Positions 39,256 to 47,876 of a stretch of 64,000 nt of DNA are shown here, piece after piece. The notes under the pieces were generated by a model. That model was not told where the DNA came from. It ran no database searches and worked only from the letters and a program-made list of their open reading frames with translations. The stretch comes from Vibrio fortis (GTDB lineage Bacteria; Pseudomonadota; Gammaproteobacteria; Enterobacterales; Vibrionaceae). Position 1 is the stretch's first letter, and each line of letters starts with the position of its first letter. The position numbers and the translations under genes are program-made. The DNA is taken from positions 434,001 through 498,000 of the forward strand of contig NZ_AP025487.1 in NCBI RefSeq assembly GCF_024347475.1, written 5' to 3'.

Positions 39256-39989
39256 AAAAATGGATTGTAATTTTATTTGCTATGTTGCCGTCATTAGCTA
39301 TGGCAGCGGGCGCAAATGTTCCGCTAGACAAAGCGAACAATGATTTAACGGACCAAGCTTCACTGCAAAACGGTGCTAAGCTGTTCATGAACTACTGTTT
39401 TGGCTGTCACTCTACGCAGTACCAGCGTTATGAGCGAGTTGCTAACGACCTTGAGATCCCAGTGGATCTAATGAAAGAGAACCTAGTCTTCGACCCTGAA
39501 GCGAAGATTGGTGACCTAATGGTTAATGCAATGCCTGCGAAGCAAGCGGCGAACTGGTTCGGTGCTCCGCCACCGGATCTAACGCTAGTTGCTCGTGTTC
39601 GTGGCGCAGACTGGCTATACACTTACCTTCGTACTTTCTACGAAGACCCATCTCGTCCATTTGGCGTAAACAACATTGTTTTCCCAAGTGTTGGTATGCC
39701 ACATGTGCTTGAAGAGCTACAAGGTATCCCAACGCCAATCTACGAAACTCATATCGTAGATGGTGAAGAGGTAGAAGTGGTTGTAGGTACTGAAACTGAC
39801 GGTTCTGGTGAGCTAAGTGCAGGTGAGTACGACGAAGCTGTACGTGATTTGGTTAACTTCCTAGTTTACTCTGGCGACCCAGTTCAACTTGAGCGTCACG
39901 CTCTAGGTTGGTGGGTAATGGCCTTCTTAGTATTGTTCACTATCGTTGTGATTCTACTGAAGAAAGAGTATTGGCGTGATGTGCACTAA
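39252..39989 (+). CDS. petC: Cytochrome c1
   Basis: Haem c subunit of bc1, facing the periplasm. 245 residues: signal peptide (IVILFAMLPSLAMAAG), CxxCH haem site C49, C52, H53, and a C-terminal membrane anchor at about 218-236 followed by KKEYWRDVH. ATG overlaps the petB stop (ATGA). Last gene of petABC, terminated by a strong hairpin before sspA. Confidence 0.96.
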   Translation: MKKWIVILFAMLPSLAMAAGANVPLDKANNDLTDQASLQNGAKLFMNYCFGCHSTQYQRYERVANDLEIPVDLMKENLVFDPEAKIGDLMVNAMPAKQAANWFGAPPPDLTLVARVRGADWLYTYLRTFYEDPSRPFGVNNIVFPSVGMPHVLEELQGIPTPIYETHIVDGEEVEVVVGTETDGSGELSAGEYDEAVRDLVNFLVYSGDPVQLERHALGWWVMAFLVLFTIVVILLKKEYWRDVH

Positions 39990-40031
39990 TTGTGCTATAA
40001 TACCGTGCTAATTCCCAAATTATGTTAATGT

Positions 40032-40061
40032 ACAATGGAGGCTTAGGCCTCCATTGTTTTT
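40032..40061 (+). terminator. Terminator between petC and sspA
   Basis: Perfect 11-bp stem ACAATGGAGGC / GCCTCCATTGT with a 4-nt loop and a T-run. Confidence 0.9.
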
Positions 40062-40085
40062 ATTTAAAGTGTACTGGAGGGCTCC

Positions 40086-40721
40086 ATGGCTGTAGCTGCC
40101 AATAAACGTTCTGTGATGACTCTTTTCTCAAGTGCTTCTGATATGTATAGCCATCAGGTGCGCATTGTTCTTGCTGAAAAAGGCGTAAGTGTTGAAGTTG
40201 AGTTGGTTGATGAAAATAATCTTCCAGCAGAGCTTGTTGAACTGAACCCGTACAAATCAGTACCCACTCTAGTTGATCGCGAGTTGGCTCTATACGACTC
40301 AAAAATCATCATGGAATACCTTGATGAGCGTTTCCCTCATCCACCATTGATGCCTGTTTACCCTGTTGCTCGTGGTAACAGCCGTCTAATGATGTACCGT
40401 ATTGAACGTAACTGGTACTCAGTTGCTGAGAAGATTGTAAAAGGCAACGCAGAAGAGTCTGAAGCGGCACGTACTAAACTGCGCAATGACCTACTGACTC
40501 TAGCTCCTATCTTCGCAGAGTACGAATACTTCATGAGCGAAGAATTCAGCTTAATCGATTGTTACCTTGCTCCGCTACTATGGCGTCTTCCTGAGCTAGG
40601 TATCGAGCTAATTGGCCCAGGTTCTAAAGAACTGAAAGTTTACATGAACCGTGTATTTGAGCGTGATTCATTCCTAGCTTCTCTAACAGAAGCTGAGCGC
40701 GAGATGCGTCTGGCTCGTTAA
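40086..40721 (+). CDS. sspA: Stringent starvation protein A
   Basis: RNA-polymerase-associated protein with a glutathione-transferase fold but without GST activity; affects H-NS levels and stationary-phase gene expression in E. coli. 211 residues: thioredoxin-like N-terminal half (about 10-85) and helical C-terminal half. The conserved surface P-H-P pocket lies in RFPHPPLMPVYP. CTGGAGGG precedes the ATG. sspB follows after 5 nt. Confidence 0.96.
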   Translation: MAVAANKRSVMTLFSSASDMYSHQVRIVLAEKGVSVEVELVDENNLPAELVELNPYKSVPTLVDRELALYDSKIIMEYLDERFPHPPLMPVYPVARGNSRLMMYRIERNWYSVAEKIVKGNAEESEAARTKLRNDLLTLAPIFAEYEYFMSEEFSLIDCYLAPLLWRLPELGIELIGPGSKELKVYMNRVFERDSFLASLTEAEREMRLAR

Positions 40722-40726
40722 TCGTT

Positions 40727-41227
40727 ATGGATATTTCAACGATGACGCCACGCCGTCCATATATGCTACGCGCATTTTATGATTGGCTGGTTGATAACGA
40801 ACTCACACCACACCTAGTTGTTGAAGCAACACTACCGGGTGTTCGTGTACCAGAAGAGTTTATTCAAGATGGTCAAATCATCTTGAATATTGCTCCTCGT
40901 GCTGTCGGTAATCTTGAACTTGGCAATGAAGCGGTAACATTCAGTGCACGCTTTAGTGGACGTCCACACTCAGTGATCGTGCCACTTTATGCTGTTCAAG
41001 CGATCTACGCGCGTGAGAATGGTGCCGGTACTATGTTTGAGCCTGAAGAGGCTTACATGGACGTGCTTGAGGAAGGTATTGAAGAAGGGCCATTTGAGGC
41101 TCCAGAAAAAGGTCCTTCATTAAGTGTTGCTACGGCGGAAGTTGAAGTTGATGCAGAAGACTCAGACCCTGAGCCTGAACCACCACGCCCAACTAAAGGT
41201 CGCCCGAGCCTTCGTATTATCAAGTAA
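40727..41227 (+). CDS. sspB: ClpXP adaptor SspB (stringent starvation protein B)
   Basis: Binds ssrA-tagged proteins and hands them to ClpXP. 166 residues: substrate-binding domain (about 1-115; RPYMLRAFYDWLVDNELTPHL at the start), a flexible acidic linker rich in Glu, Asp and Pro, and the ClpX-binding tail RPSLRIIK at the very end, matching the E. coli XB motif. Same operon as sspA. Confidence 0.97.
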   Translation: MDISTMTPRRPYMLRAFYDWLVDNELTPHLVVEATLPGVRVPEEFIQDGQIILNIAPRAVGNLELGNEAVTFSARFSGRPHSVIVPLYAVQAIYARENGAGTMFEPEEAYMDVLEEGIEEGPFEAPEKGPSLSVATAEVEVDAEDSDPEPEPPRPTKGRPSLRIIK

Positions 41228-41238
41228 CCAAACGACAT

Positions 41239-41270
41239 TAAAAAAGCAGCGATGATTCGCTGCTTTTTTT
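41239..41270. terminator. Bidirectional terminator after sspB
   Basis: Perfect 11-bp stem AAAAAGCAGCG / CGCTGCTTTTT, 6-nt loop, A-run before and T-run after. Its symmetry suggests that it once also ended dolP transcription from the other side, before the IS landed between it and dolP. Confidence 0.9.
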
Positions 41271-41333
41271 ATAACTTAATTGACCCGTCCTAAATAAGGT
41301 TGACACTCCCCAAGTAGAAAATTGGAGAGTGTT

Positions 41334-41726
41334 ATGAAATCAGTAACTAGACGAACTCAATGTGATTACTCCCTCGCTTTTAAATTGGATGTTGTTGACC
41401 AAGTCGAGCGAGGTGAACTGACTTATAAACAGGCACAAGACAAATACGGAATACAAGGTTGTTCTACAGTATTAGTGTGGCTCCGAAAGCACGGCCGACT
41501 CGATTGGTCTGGAGGCACACCTCGATTCCTGAAGAAAGGTTTACCTATGTCTGAATTCAATTCACCACCCACGCCAGAGCAACGTATCAAAGAGCTAGAA
41601 AAGCAACTTGAAGATACCAAACTGAGAGCCGACTTCTTTGAAGAAGTAGTAAAAGTTATGGAGCGAGACCATGGTGTCCGTGTTGTAAAAAAGCACAGAG
41701 GTGCGTCGTCCAAGAGCAAAACATAG
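41334..41726 (+). CDS. IS3-family transposase OrfA
   Basis: 130-residue DNA-binding part of the transposase: a helix-turn-helix (YSLAFKLDVVDQVERGELT, then KYGIQGCSTVLVWLRKHG) for terminal-repeat recognition, and a C-terminal leucine-zipper-like coiled coil (EQRIKELEKQLEDTKLRADF). ATG at 41334 preceded by TTGGAGAGTGTT. A TTG four codons earlier is also possible. The -1 frameshift site near its end allows the OrfAB fusion that is the active transposase. Confidence 0.93.
   Translation: MKSVTRRTQCDYSLAFKLDVVDQVERGELTYKQAQDKYGIQGCSTVLVWLRKHGRLDWSGGTPRFLKKGLPMSEFNSPPTPEQRIKELEKQLEDTKLRADFFEEVVKVMERDHGVRVVKKHRGASSKSKT
41687..41693 (+). other. Programmed -1 frameshift site (A AAA AAG)
   Basis: A_AAA_AAG is in the correct register with orfA (zero frame GTA AAA AAG). 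A shift of -1 here continues directly into the orfB frame, which is open from 41642 onward. A small GCAC/GTGC stem lies just after it. This is the standard IS3-family arrangement. Confidence 0.8.
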
Positions 41727-41737
41727 CTCAGCTCACG

Positions 41738-42538
41738 GTGACTAGATTTTGCCAAATCATCAACATCTCTAGGCAAGCGTACTACAAACAATGCCTTATT
41801 GACGATCGTGGTAAACAGCGTGACAAAGCTCTTCTGAGCTTTGTCCGTGAAACTCGCATCAAACAAGCTCGAATAGGAACGAGAAAGCTTAAATACATGA
41901 TGGAAAAAACTGGAATGAAAGTAGGTCGGGACTATCTATTTTCTCTGCTTAAACATCATCGGCTGCTTGTGAAGGTTAAACGTGCTTACCATCGAACAAC
42001 GGATAGCCATCATAGGTTTTACTGTCACCCAAATAAAATAAAGGATGGCTTTAAGCCCGAAAGACCGGAGCAGTTGTGGGTTGCTGATATTACTTACCTT
42101 CCGACCTATGAAGGAAACAGTTACGTCAGTCTTATCACTGATGCCTATTCCAGAAAGATCGTCGGATACAGTGTGGATGACAACATGCAGACGAAGGCTG
42201 TAAAACAAGCTTTTATAAGAGCTTTGAGAGAACGTCGAAATCAGGACACCCTAATCCATCACTCAGATAGAGGCTCACAGTACTGTTCAAAGGAGTACCA
42301 AGACCTACACTCTAGGCACAAGGTCGTGTGTTCCATGACGGATGGATATGACTGCTATCAAAATGCGTTGGCAGAAAGAGTAAATGGTATTTTGAAAATG
42401 GAATACTTGTTGAAGAAACCTAAAGATGTTGCTCAGGCGAGAAAAATGGTCGCCGAGTCAGTAGAAATCTATAATCAAATGAGGCCACATACGGCCTTAA
42501 AATACAAAACGCCCGATGAAGTACATCGAGCGTTTTGA
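41738..42538 (+). CDS. IS3-family transposase OrfB (DDE integrase domain)
   Basis: Catalytic part of the transposase, normally made as an OrfAB fusion by the -1 shift. About 266 residues from a GTG. HTH_21-type region first, then the rve integrase core with DDE residues in VADITYLPT, HHSDRGSQY and ALAERVNGILK, followed by the IS3 hallmark MRPHTALKYKTP. No internal stop or frameshift. The frame is open upstream to 41642, so the GTG is only a formal start. Confidence 0.93.
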   Translation: MTRFCQIINISRQAYYKQCLIDDRGKQRDKALLSFVRETRIKQARIGTRKLKYMMEKTGMKVGRDYLFSLLKHHRLLVKVKRAYHRTTDSHHRFYCHPNKIKDGFKPERPEQLWVADITYLPTYEGNSYVSLITDAYSRKIVGYSVDDNMQTKAVKQAFIRALRERRNQDTLIHHSDRGSQYCSKEYQDLHSRHKVVCSMTDGYDCYQNALAERVNGILKMEYLLKKPKDVAQARKMVAESVEIYNQMRPHTALKYKTPDEVHRAF

Positions 42539-42603
42539 CTAAAAAGTGTCAACCCATATCAGGACGGGTCAAATTTCTTAGCTGAACGTTGCCGCTAGGA
42601 TGA

Positions 42604-43236
42604 CTAGTTAACGACAGTTTCTGCTTCAGTTTCCGCCGCCGCTTCAGCCTTCACTGTGGCTTCGTCACCATATTCAAATGCTCGAATAACTTGTTTCACC
42701 CCTGAGATATTACGAGCGACATCGGTTGCAATATCTGCATGCTCTCGAGTCACAAGACCAAGTAGGAATACCTCGCTATCTTCGGTAATCACTTTAACCT
42801 TGATGCCGTTTAGTTCAGCATTTGCCAATAGCGCTGATTTCACTTTTGTCGTGATCCAGCTGTCTTTACTTATCTCGCTTACGCTTAAAGGTGCTTTGAC
42901 GCGTACCTGGTTATGAACATTGTTCACACCAGCCACTTTTCTGGCTTCACTTTCAAATGAACGACGCTCTGCGTCAGTTGATGCTTGGCCCATCAAAACC
43001 ACGGTGCCACGGTAAGAGCTAGCCGTTACTCGAACGTTACCTCGGTAAGGTGCTTTGTTGGTAATAGCAGCGACTTCGAACTCAATGTTATTGTCGTTCC
43101 AAATCTCTTTGGTGGTACGAGTGTCAGTCACTAGGTTGGCTGTCGTTGCAGCGCCTGCAATGAACAGTCCGGCACACCCTGATAATGACAGTGTCAGCAG
43201 TGAAACGCTGAGCAACTTAACAATAGAAAACTTCAT
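42604..43236 (-). CDS. dolP: BON-domain outer membrane lipoprotein DolP (YraP)
   Basis: Outer-membrane lipoprotein that supports envelope integrity and BAM function in E. coli. 210 residues from the ATG at 43236 (GAGGAG upstream). Lipobox LSLSGC with lipidated C21, then two BON domains (about 50-115 and 127-190; the first contains VLMGQASTDAERR, the second VFLLGLVTREHAD) and an Ala/Glu-rich tail. Starts 1 nt after the diaA stop. Its stop is 32 nt from the IS; no terminator of its own is seen. Confidence 0.94.
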   Translation of the reverse strand: MKFSIVKLLSVSLLTLSLSGCAGLFIAGAATTANLVTDTRTTKEIWNDNNIEFEVAAITNKAPYRGNVRVTASSYRGTVVLMGQASTDAERRSFESEARKVAGVNNVHNQVRVKAPLSVSEISKDSWITTKVKSALLANAELNGIKVKVITEDSEVFLLGLVTREHADIATDVARNISGVKQVIRAFEYGDEATVKAEAAAETEAETVVN

Positions 43237-43237
43237 G

Positions 43238-43828
43238 TTACTCCTCATGAGCTGGGAATAGAACTTGGTCAATCAGATCACATAGGCAATGCAGCGTGAC
43301 CATATGAACTTCATGGATACGAGCGGTGCGGTGTGATGGGATGCGAATCTCTACATCGTGCTCACCTAGAAGGCCAGCCATTTCACCACCATCTTTACCA
43401 GTAAAAGCGATGATGGTCATATCACGAGTTACCGCAGCTTCCATCGCTTTGATGATGTTTTTGCTGTTACCGCTGGTTGAAATGGCTAAAAGGATATCGC
43501 CTGTTTGACCAAAAGCGCGTACCTGTTTAGAGAAGATTTCTTCGTAGTGGTAGTCATTTGCAACGGCTGTTAGTGTGGTGTTGTCGGCGGTCAGCGCCAT
43601 CGCTGGAAGGCTAGGGCGCTCGGTCTCAAAGCGGTTAAGTAAGCAAGAGACAAACTGTTGTGCATTTGAAGCAGAGCCACCGTTACCACAACATAGAATC
43701 TTGTTACCATTAAGCAAGGTTGCGACCATGGCTTGCGCAGCATGGGTAATAGCATCTGGCAGAGCTTCTGCTGCTGCAATTTGAATTTGAATACTTTCTG
43801 TAAAACTTTCTTTGATGCTATCTAGCAT
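43238..43828 (-). CDS. diaA: DnaA initiator-associating protein DiaA (SIS domain)
   Basis: Tetrameric SIS-fold protein that binds DnaA and helps its assembly on oriC. 196 residues. SIS motifs: [14 protein letters not shown] at about 48-61 and STSGNSKNI near 114-122. It resembles GmhA closely, but the neighbours yraN, lpoA and dolP are those of diaA, and sequence features of the DiaA branch (LNRFETERP) are present. Translation probably coupled to yraN upstream and dolP downstream. Confidence 0.93.
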   Translation of the reverse strand: MLDSIKESFTESIQIQIAAAEALPDAITHAAQAMVATLLNGNKILCCGNGGSASNAQQFVSCLLNRFETERPSLPAMALTADNTTLTAVANDYHYEEIFSKQVRAFGQTGDILLAISTSGNSKNIIKAMEAAVTRDMTIIAFTGKDGGEMAGLLGEHDVEIRIPSHRTARIHEVHMVTLHCLCDLIDQVLFPAHEE

Positions 43829-43830
43829 GT

Positions 43831-44229
43831 TTATCCTTGGGTAATTGCATTTTCTATCCAGTTGATCTGCTCGCTTGGCCCTTCAATAGCCACAACATCA
43901 AACCGGAAGTTAGTCGAGTGTACCGACATGCCTTGCTTCATCAGCCATAGATTGGCGGTGTTGATCAGTTTTTTCGCCTTACTGGCGGTGACCATTTCTG
44001 CTGCATGCCCATAACGTGTTTGTTTTCGGTATTTGACCTCAACAAACACAATTGTCTGGTTGTGGTGCATTATAAGATCAATTTCACCACATTTTGCTAC
44101 GAAGTTTTGCTCTATTAAAGAGAGTCCGTGGCCTTCGAGGTGCTCTTTGGCCACGCGTTCGTATTTATCGCCCACTTGTCTGTGGGCGTTCAGTTTTTGT
44201 ATCAGCTTGGTTCGGCTAAATAGCCCCAT
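43831..44229 (-). CDS. yraN: UPF0102 family endonuclease-like protein YraN
   Basis: 132-residue protein with a restriction-endonuclease-like fold; function unproven. Nuclease-type residues are in CGEIDLIM and FVEVKYRKQ (D and ExK). The ATG at 44229 gives the usual start; its first codons overlap the end of lpoA by 14 nt, so it is read after lpoA in the same transcript. A longer upstream reading is unsupported. Confidence 0.9.
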   Translation of the reverse strand: MGLFSRTKLIQKLNAHRQVGDKYERVAKEHLEGHGLSLIEQNFVAKCGEIDLIMHHNQTIVFVEVKYRKQTRYGHAAEMVTASKAKKLINTANLWLMKQGMSVHSTNFRFDVVAIEGPSEQINWIENAITQG

Positions 44230-46027
44230 GCTCAGCCCAACTGATTTGGCGTTGTACCACACAGTTATTGTCGATGGTTAGTACGCCTGTCTCACCAGAA
44301 ATACTATGTCCTTCAACGGCTTTCATCTGTGGCAGTGCGTCCATTAAGTAGTATGCATCCATACCTAATGCTTGTAGACGCTTTTGACCATTAGAGTGCG
44401 AAGGCCATAGCTCATTTAGTTGTTTATTTAGCTCACCCTTGCTCTCTACAAGCAGTGGAATATCACTGTAGAAAACCCCGGTTAGGTCTTCATACTGCTT
44501 GTCGCCACTATTGCTGCGAGAGTTAGAGAACAACGCAGGTTGCTTCGCGTCTGGGTTAATGGCGACCTCAATGAAAGGTTTGATCAGCGTTAACTCAGAG
44601 TTTTTAGCAACGATGTATACCGCATCAACGTCACGACGGCTGCGTGGCTCTGTCTCTAATGGCAAGTCGATCAGATTGTCCATCTGAGCTATGCGTTGCT
44701 GGCTCTCTTGGAGACCAAAGATCTGGTTTACATTGCGCTGAAGTTGGCGTTTGTCAGAGAAGAAAGAAGTCGCCACATCATTGCTGCTGTATTTCGACCA
44801 CTCTTCTTTAAAGGCTTCTTGTACACGATCGCCTAATCGGCCCTTTGGTGCCAAGATTAGTGGGTATTTGTAGCCTTGAGTAAACAGGTGCTTTGCGGCT
44901 TGCGCGACTTCTTGCTCTGGTGATAGTGCAAGGTAGCAAAGCTTAGTATCCGCTTCTAACTGATCTGGAATGTTCAGAGCCAATGCTGGAATGGCATCTT
45001 CATGGCCTTTTTGAGCTTCTTGTAACTTGGTGATGTTACTCTTGATCAATGGACCAACGATAAAGTCGACTTTGTTATCAACCAGCGTCTGTTTGATCTC
45101 TTCTGCACTTTGCGTGTTGGTATCCAAGACCGTTAGCGTTGCATCTTGTTCACGCTCTTTGTCGTTCATCATCGCAAAGATAAAGCCATCGCGTACCAAC
45201 TGCGCTTGTTTGCTGTACTTACCGGTTAAAGGCAGTAACAGCGCTGTGCTGGTTGGCTTGCTGATTTCTAAACTAAGAATGTCTGTGATCGCCTGCGGCG
45301 TGTATTTCGCGGCTGGGTGATATGGGTTTTCAGCCAACCAATCTTGCAGTGTGCTTTGTAGCTCAGGTAGATTGCCATTCAAAGTTTTCAAATAGATAGA
45401 CAGTTGTAGCCAGCCTGCCAAGACGTCTTCGTCTGGAGCCGTTTTAAGAGCAAGCACCTCATATTGAGAATAGCTGCTAAGGTTTTGCCAGATGCGATCT
45501 GCGATCAATTGTTGGTCTTGGTTGTCATCAAATTCTTCAAGCTTGGTCAGCTCACGGCTCGCTTCGAAATATTGATTCAATACCTCAAGAATATCAGCAC
45601 GCAGGGTGTGGTAGTCTTTCCACTGCTCATTTGGCAGCTTCCACCAAGGCTGGAAGTTCAGTTGTTGATACGCTTGCTCAGTCTGCTGATTATTGAACAG
45701 CAGTTGTGCACGTGCTAATTGCCACTCAGCTTGCTGAGTTTCAGTAAGTGGCTGCTTCGCTAAGCGTTTGATAAGCAGAGTCGCTTGATCGGTTTTGCCT
45801 GCTTGCACCGACGACTTAAGCGCCATGATCAGCCAATCATTTTGCAGACTACCTTGGCTGCTATCGGCTTGCATCATATAACTTTCTGTCGATTGTGTTG
45901 GATCAAGTGTAATATCAACACGCGTCGGGGCTTGTGGCGCAGAAGAACAAGCCGCCAATGAAATTGCTAATGCAATTGGAGTTAGTAAGCGTGGTACACT
46001 GAGTCTCTTATGGTTCATTGTTGCCAT
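44216..46027 (-). CDS. lpoA: Penicillin-binding protein activator LpoA
   Basis: Outer-membrane lipoprotein that spans the periplasm to activate PBP1a. 603 residues: lipobox ISLAAC with lipidated Cys at 27 (24 if the second ATG at 46018 is used), an N-terminal TPR-like helical domain (about 35-250) and a C-terminal domain with a periplasmic-binding-protein fold (about 255-600, TALLLPLTGKYSKQAQLVRDG). First gene of lpoA-yraN-diaA-dolP and divergent from rsmI across only 62 nt, the same order as in E. coli. Confidence 0.95.
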   Translation of the reverse strand: MATMNHKRLSVPRLLTPIALAISLAACSSAPQAPTRVDITLDPTQSTESYMMQADSSQGSLQNDWLIMALKSSVQAGKTDQATLLIKRLAKQPLTETQQAEWQLARAQLLFNNQQTEQAYQQLNFQPWWKLPNEQWKDYHTLRADILEVLNQYFEASRELTKLEEFDDNQDQQLIADRIWQNLSSYSQYEVLALKTAPDEDVLAGWLQLSIYLKTLNGNLPELQSTLQDWLAENPYHPAAKYTPQAITDILSLEISKPTSTALLLPLTGKYSKQAQLVRDGFIFAMMNDKEREQDATLTVLDTNTQSAEEIKQTLVDNKVDFIVGPLIKSNITKLQEAQKGHEDAIPALALNIPDQLEADTKLCYLALSPEQEVAQAAKHLFTQGYKYPLILAPKGRLGDRVQEAFKEEWSKYSSNDVATSFFSDKRQLQRNVNQIFGLQESQQRIAQMDNLIDLPLETEPRSRRDVDAVYIVAKNSELTLIKPFIEVAINPDAKQPALFSNSRSNSGDKQYEDLTGVFYSDIPLLVESKGELNKQLNELWPSHSNGQKRLQALGMDAYYLMDALPQMKAVEGHSISGETGVLTIDNNCVVQRQISWAEHGAI

Positions 46028-46089
46028 GAGTTCTTTTTAATTCCGTATAAATTTGTATCTATATTAATCGTTGAAGTGATGGTAAACAA

Positions 46090-46956
46090 ATGACTGATAA
46101 CAAAACCTTGCTCACAGAGAGCCCAACTCTCTATATTGTGCCGACTCCTATCGGAAATTTGGGAGACATCACTCAAAGAGCAATCGAAGTATTATCAAGC
46201 GTCGATGTTATTGCAGCGGAAGACACACGTCACACGGGTAAGCTGCTTGCTCACTTCAATATATCCACCAGAACGTTCGCCTTACATGACCATAATGAGC
46301 AAACTAAGGCGCAAGTTCTAGTAGAAAAATTATTAGAGGGTCAGTCTATCGCATTAGTCTCAGATGCTGGAACCCCTTTAATCAGTGATCCAGGTTATCA
46401 TCTTGTATCACAATGTCGTCAGGCTGGTGTGAGAGTTGTACCACTTCCTGGTGCATGTGCTGTCATCACTGCGTTAAGTGCATCAGGCTTGCCGTCAGAC
46501 CGCTTCAGTTTTGAAGGCTTCTTGCCTCCTAAGAGTAAAGGTCGTAAAGATAAGTTCCTTGAGATCGCGAAAGCGGAACGTACGTGTATTTTTTACGAGT
46601 CACCGCACCGCATCTCAGACTCTCTGCAGGATATGCTAGATATCTTAGGCCCTGAGCGTGAAGTCGTACTGGCGCGTGAGCTGACTAAGACCTTCGAAAC
46701 CATTCAAGGTATGCCATTGGGGGAGCTGATTGAGTGGATTGAAGAGGATGCTAACCGTAAACGTGGCGAAATGGTGCTATTGATTCACGGCCACCGTGAA
46801 GAGGCAACAACCGACTTACCTGACGAAGCAACGCGTACATTGGCGATTCTAACCAAAGAGCTGCCACTGAAGAAAGCTGCTGCGATGGCTGCAGAGATCT
46901 ACAATCTGAAGAAGAACGCGCTGTACAAATGGGGCTTAGAGCATCTAGACAACTAA
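46090..46956 (+). CDS. rsmI: 16S rRNA (cytidine(1402)-2'-O)-methyltransferase RsmI
   Basis: SAM-dependent tetrapyrrole-methylase-fold enzyme that 2'-O-methylates C1402 in the P site of 16S rRNA; RsmH (also in this window) methylates N4 of the same base. 288 residues. Motifs: [12 protein letters not shown] at the start, [24 protein letters not shown] and YESPHRI. Divergent from lpoA as in E. coli. Confidence 0.97.
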   Translation: MTDNKTLLTESPTLYIVPTPIGNLGDITQRAIEVLSSVDVIAAEDTRHTGKLLAHFNISTRTFALHDHNEQTKAQVLVEKLLEGQSIALVSDAGTPLISDPGYHLVSQCRQAGVRVVPLPGACAVITALSASGLPSDRFSFEGFLPPKSKGRKDKFLEIAKAERTCIFYESPHRISDSLQDMLDILGPEREVVLARELTKTFETIQGMPLGELIEWIEEDANRKRGEMVLLIHGHREEATTDLPDEATRTLAILTKELPLKKAAAMAAEIYNLKKNALYKWGLEHLDN

Positions 46957-46978
46957 TGCTTCTTTAGTTGATGTATTC

Positions 46979-47023
46979 AGATACAGATAAACAAGAAACC
47001 CAACCATCTTTTTATCTGTATCT
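46979..47023. repeat. 13-bp perfect inverted repeat after rsmI
   Basis: AGATACAGATAAA (46979-46991) and TTTATCTGTATCT (47011-47023) are exact reverse complements with a 19-nt spacer. It may act as a weak terminator for rsmI or as the boundary of the repeat region that follows, but the stem is AT-rich and lacks a following T-run. Confidence 0.6.
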
Positions 47024-47051
47024 CTAATCCGCTCTTCGTTCTTTTCTCATC

Positions 47052-47216
47052 TCGAATCTCGCCATCCGCATCTTTCTTTTTATCTCTTCGAATCCCGCAT
47101 CTCGCCACTCGAATCTTCTGTTAGATCTTTTCGAATCTCGCATCCCGCTACCCGCATCTTTCTTTGCATCTCTTCGAATCCCTAATCTCGTCACTCGTAT
47201 CTGCTTTATCGTTCAA
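47052..47216. repeat. Pyrimidine-rich tandem repeats, unit about 43 nt
   Basis: Direct repeats start with TCGAATC at 47052, 47088, 47131 and 47174 (spacing 36, 43, 43). Each unit has two related halves of 21-22 nt; half-unit starts are at 47109 (exact TCGAATC) and 47195 (TCGTATC). About 3.5 to 4 units, each diverged by several bases. The plus strand is strongly pyrimidine-rich (CTC, TCT, CGCATC). No ORF of substance crosses it. It fills most of the 343-nt spacer between rsmI and rnpB. Confidence 0.75.
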
Positions 47217-47262
47217 TTCCCCACCAGTTAACACCTCGATTGCATCATATTTGTGATCTCGC

Positions 47263-47291
47263 TAGACACTTCTCTTTAATCTCTATACAAT
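47263..47291 (+). promoter_or_regulatory. rnpB promoter
   Basis: TAGACA (47263-47268), 17 nt, TACAAT (47286-47291); the RNA 5' end at about 47300 is 8-9 nt downstream, the right distance. Single mismatch in each hexamer against TTGACA/TATAAT. Confidence 0.8.
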
Positions 47292-47299
47292 CCGCCCTC

Positions 47300-47727
<428 letters not shown>

Positions 47728-47735
47728 ATTCCAAG

Positions 47736-47774
47736 AACCCATCATTACTTAACAGTAGTGATGGGTTTTTTGCT
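47736..47774 (+). terminator. rnpB terminator
   Basis: AACCCATCATTACT pairs with AGTAGTGATGGGTT (14 bp, one mismatch/wobble) around a TAAC loop, followed by TTTTTTGCTTT. Confidence 0.92.
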
Positions 47775-47779
47775 TTATA

Positions 47780-47810
47780 TTGACGTAAATTATTTAGATT
47801 TCCTTAAAAT
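47780..47810 (+). promoter_or_regulatory. Weak promoter candidate for the dcw cluster
   Basis: TTGACG (47780-47785), 19 nt, TAAAAT (47805-47810). Spacing is longer than ideal. It lies right after the rnpB terminator, where the dcw promoter is expected. Confidence 0.3.
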
Positions 47811-47876
47811 CCACTTTTCTTGTAAAGACTTGGGTTAAAAATCCCAACTCGCTACACACAATGTAGTGGAGATAAC

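Larger units (their letters stand above)
41281..42571 (+). mobile_element. IS3-family insertion sequence, complete
   Basis: 1291-bp element with 27-bp imperfect terminal inverted repeats (22 of 27 identical; both ends begin TGACCCGTCCT and later contain TTGACACT), TG/CA tips, and a 3-bp direct target repeat AAT on both sides (41278-41280 and 42572-42574). It carries orfA and orfB in -1 register with a slippery heptamer, and all DDE residues, so it appears intact and recently acquired. It lies between the converging sspB and dolP genes. I cannot name the exact IS from sequence alone. Confidence 0.95.

Noticed and set aside
41423..41866. 147-codon minus-strand ORF within the IS
   Set aside because: Antisense to orfA/orfB, no recognisable domain and no ribosome site; a shadow of the transposase frames.
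43238..43828. Phosphoheptose isomerase GmhA
   Set aside because: Same fold and often so annotated, but the gene neighbours lpoA, yraN and dolP are those of diaA.
46957..47299. Horizontally acquired island or integron fragment in the rsmI-rnpB spacer
   Set aside because: No integrase, attachment site or gene; flanking gene order is the standard one, and the spacer is only 343 nt.
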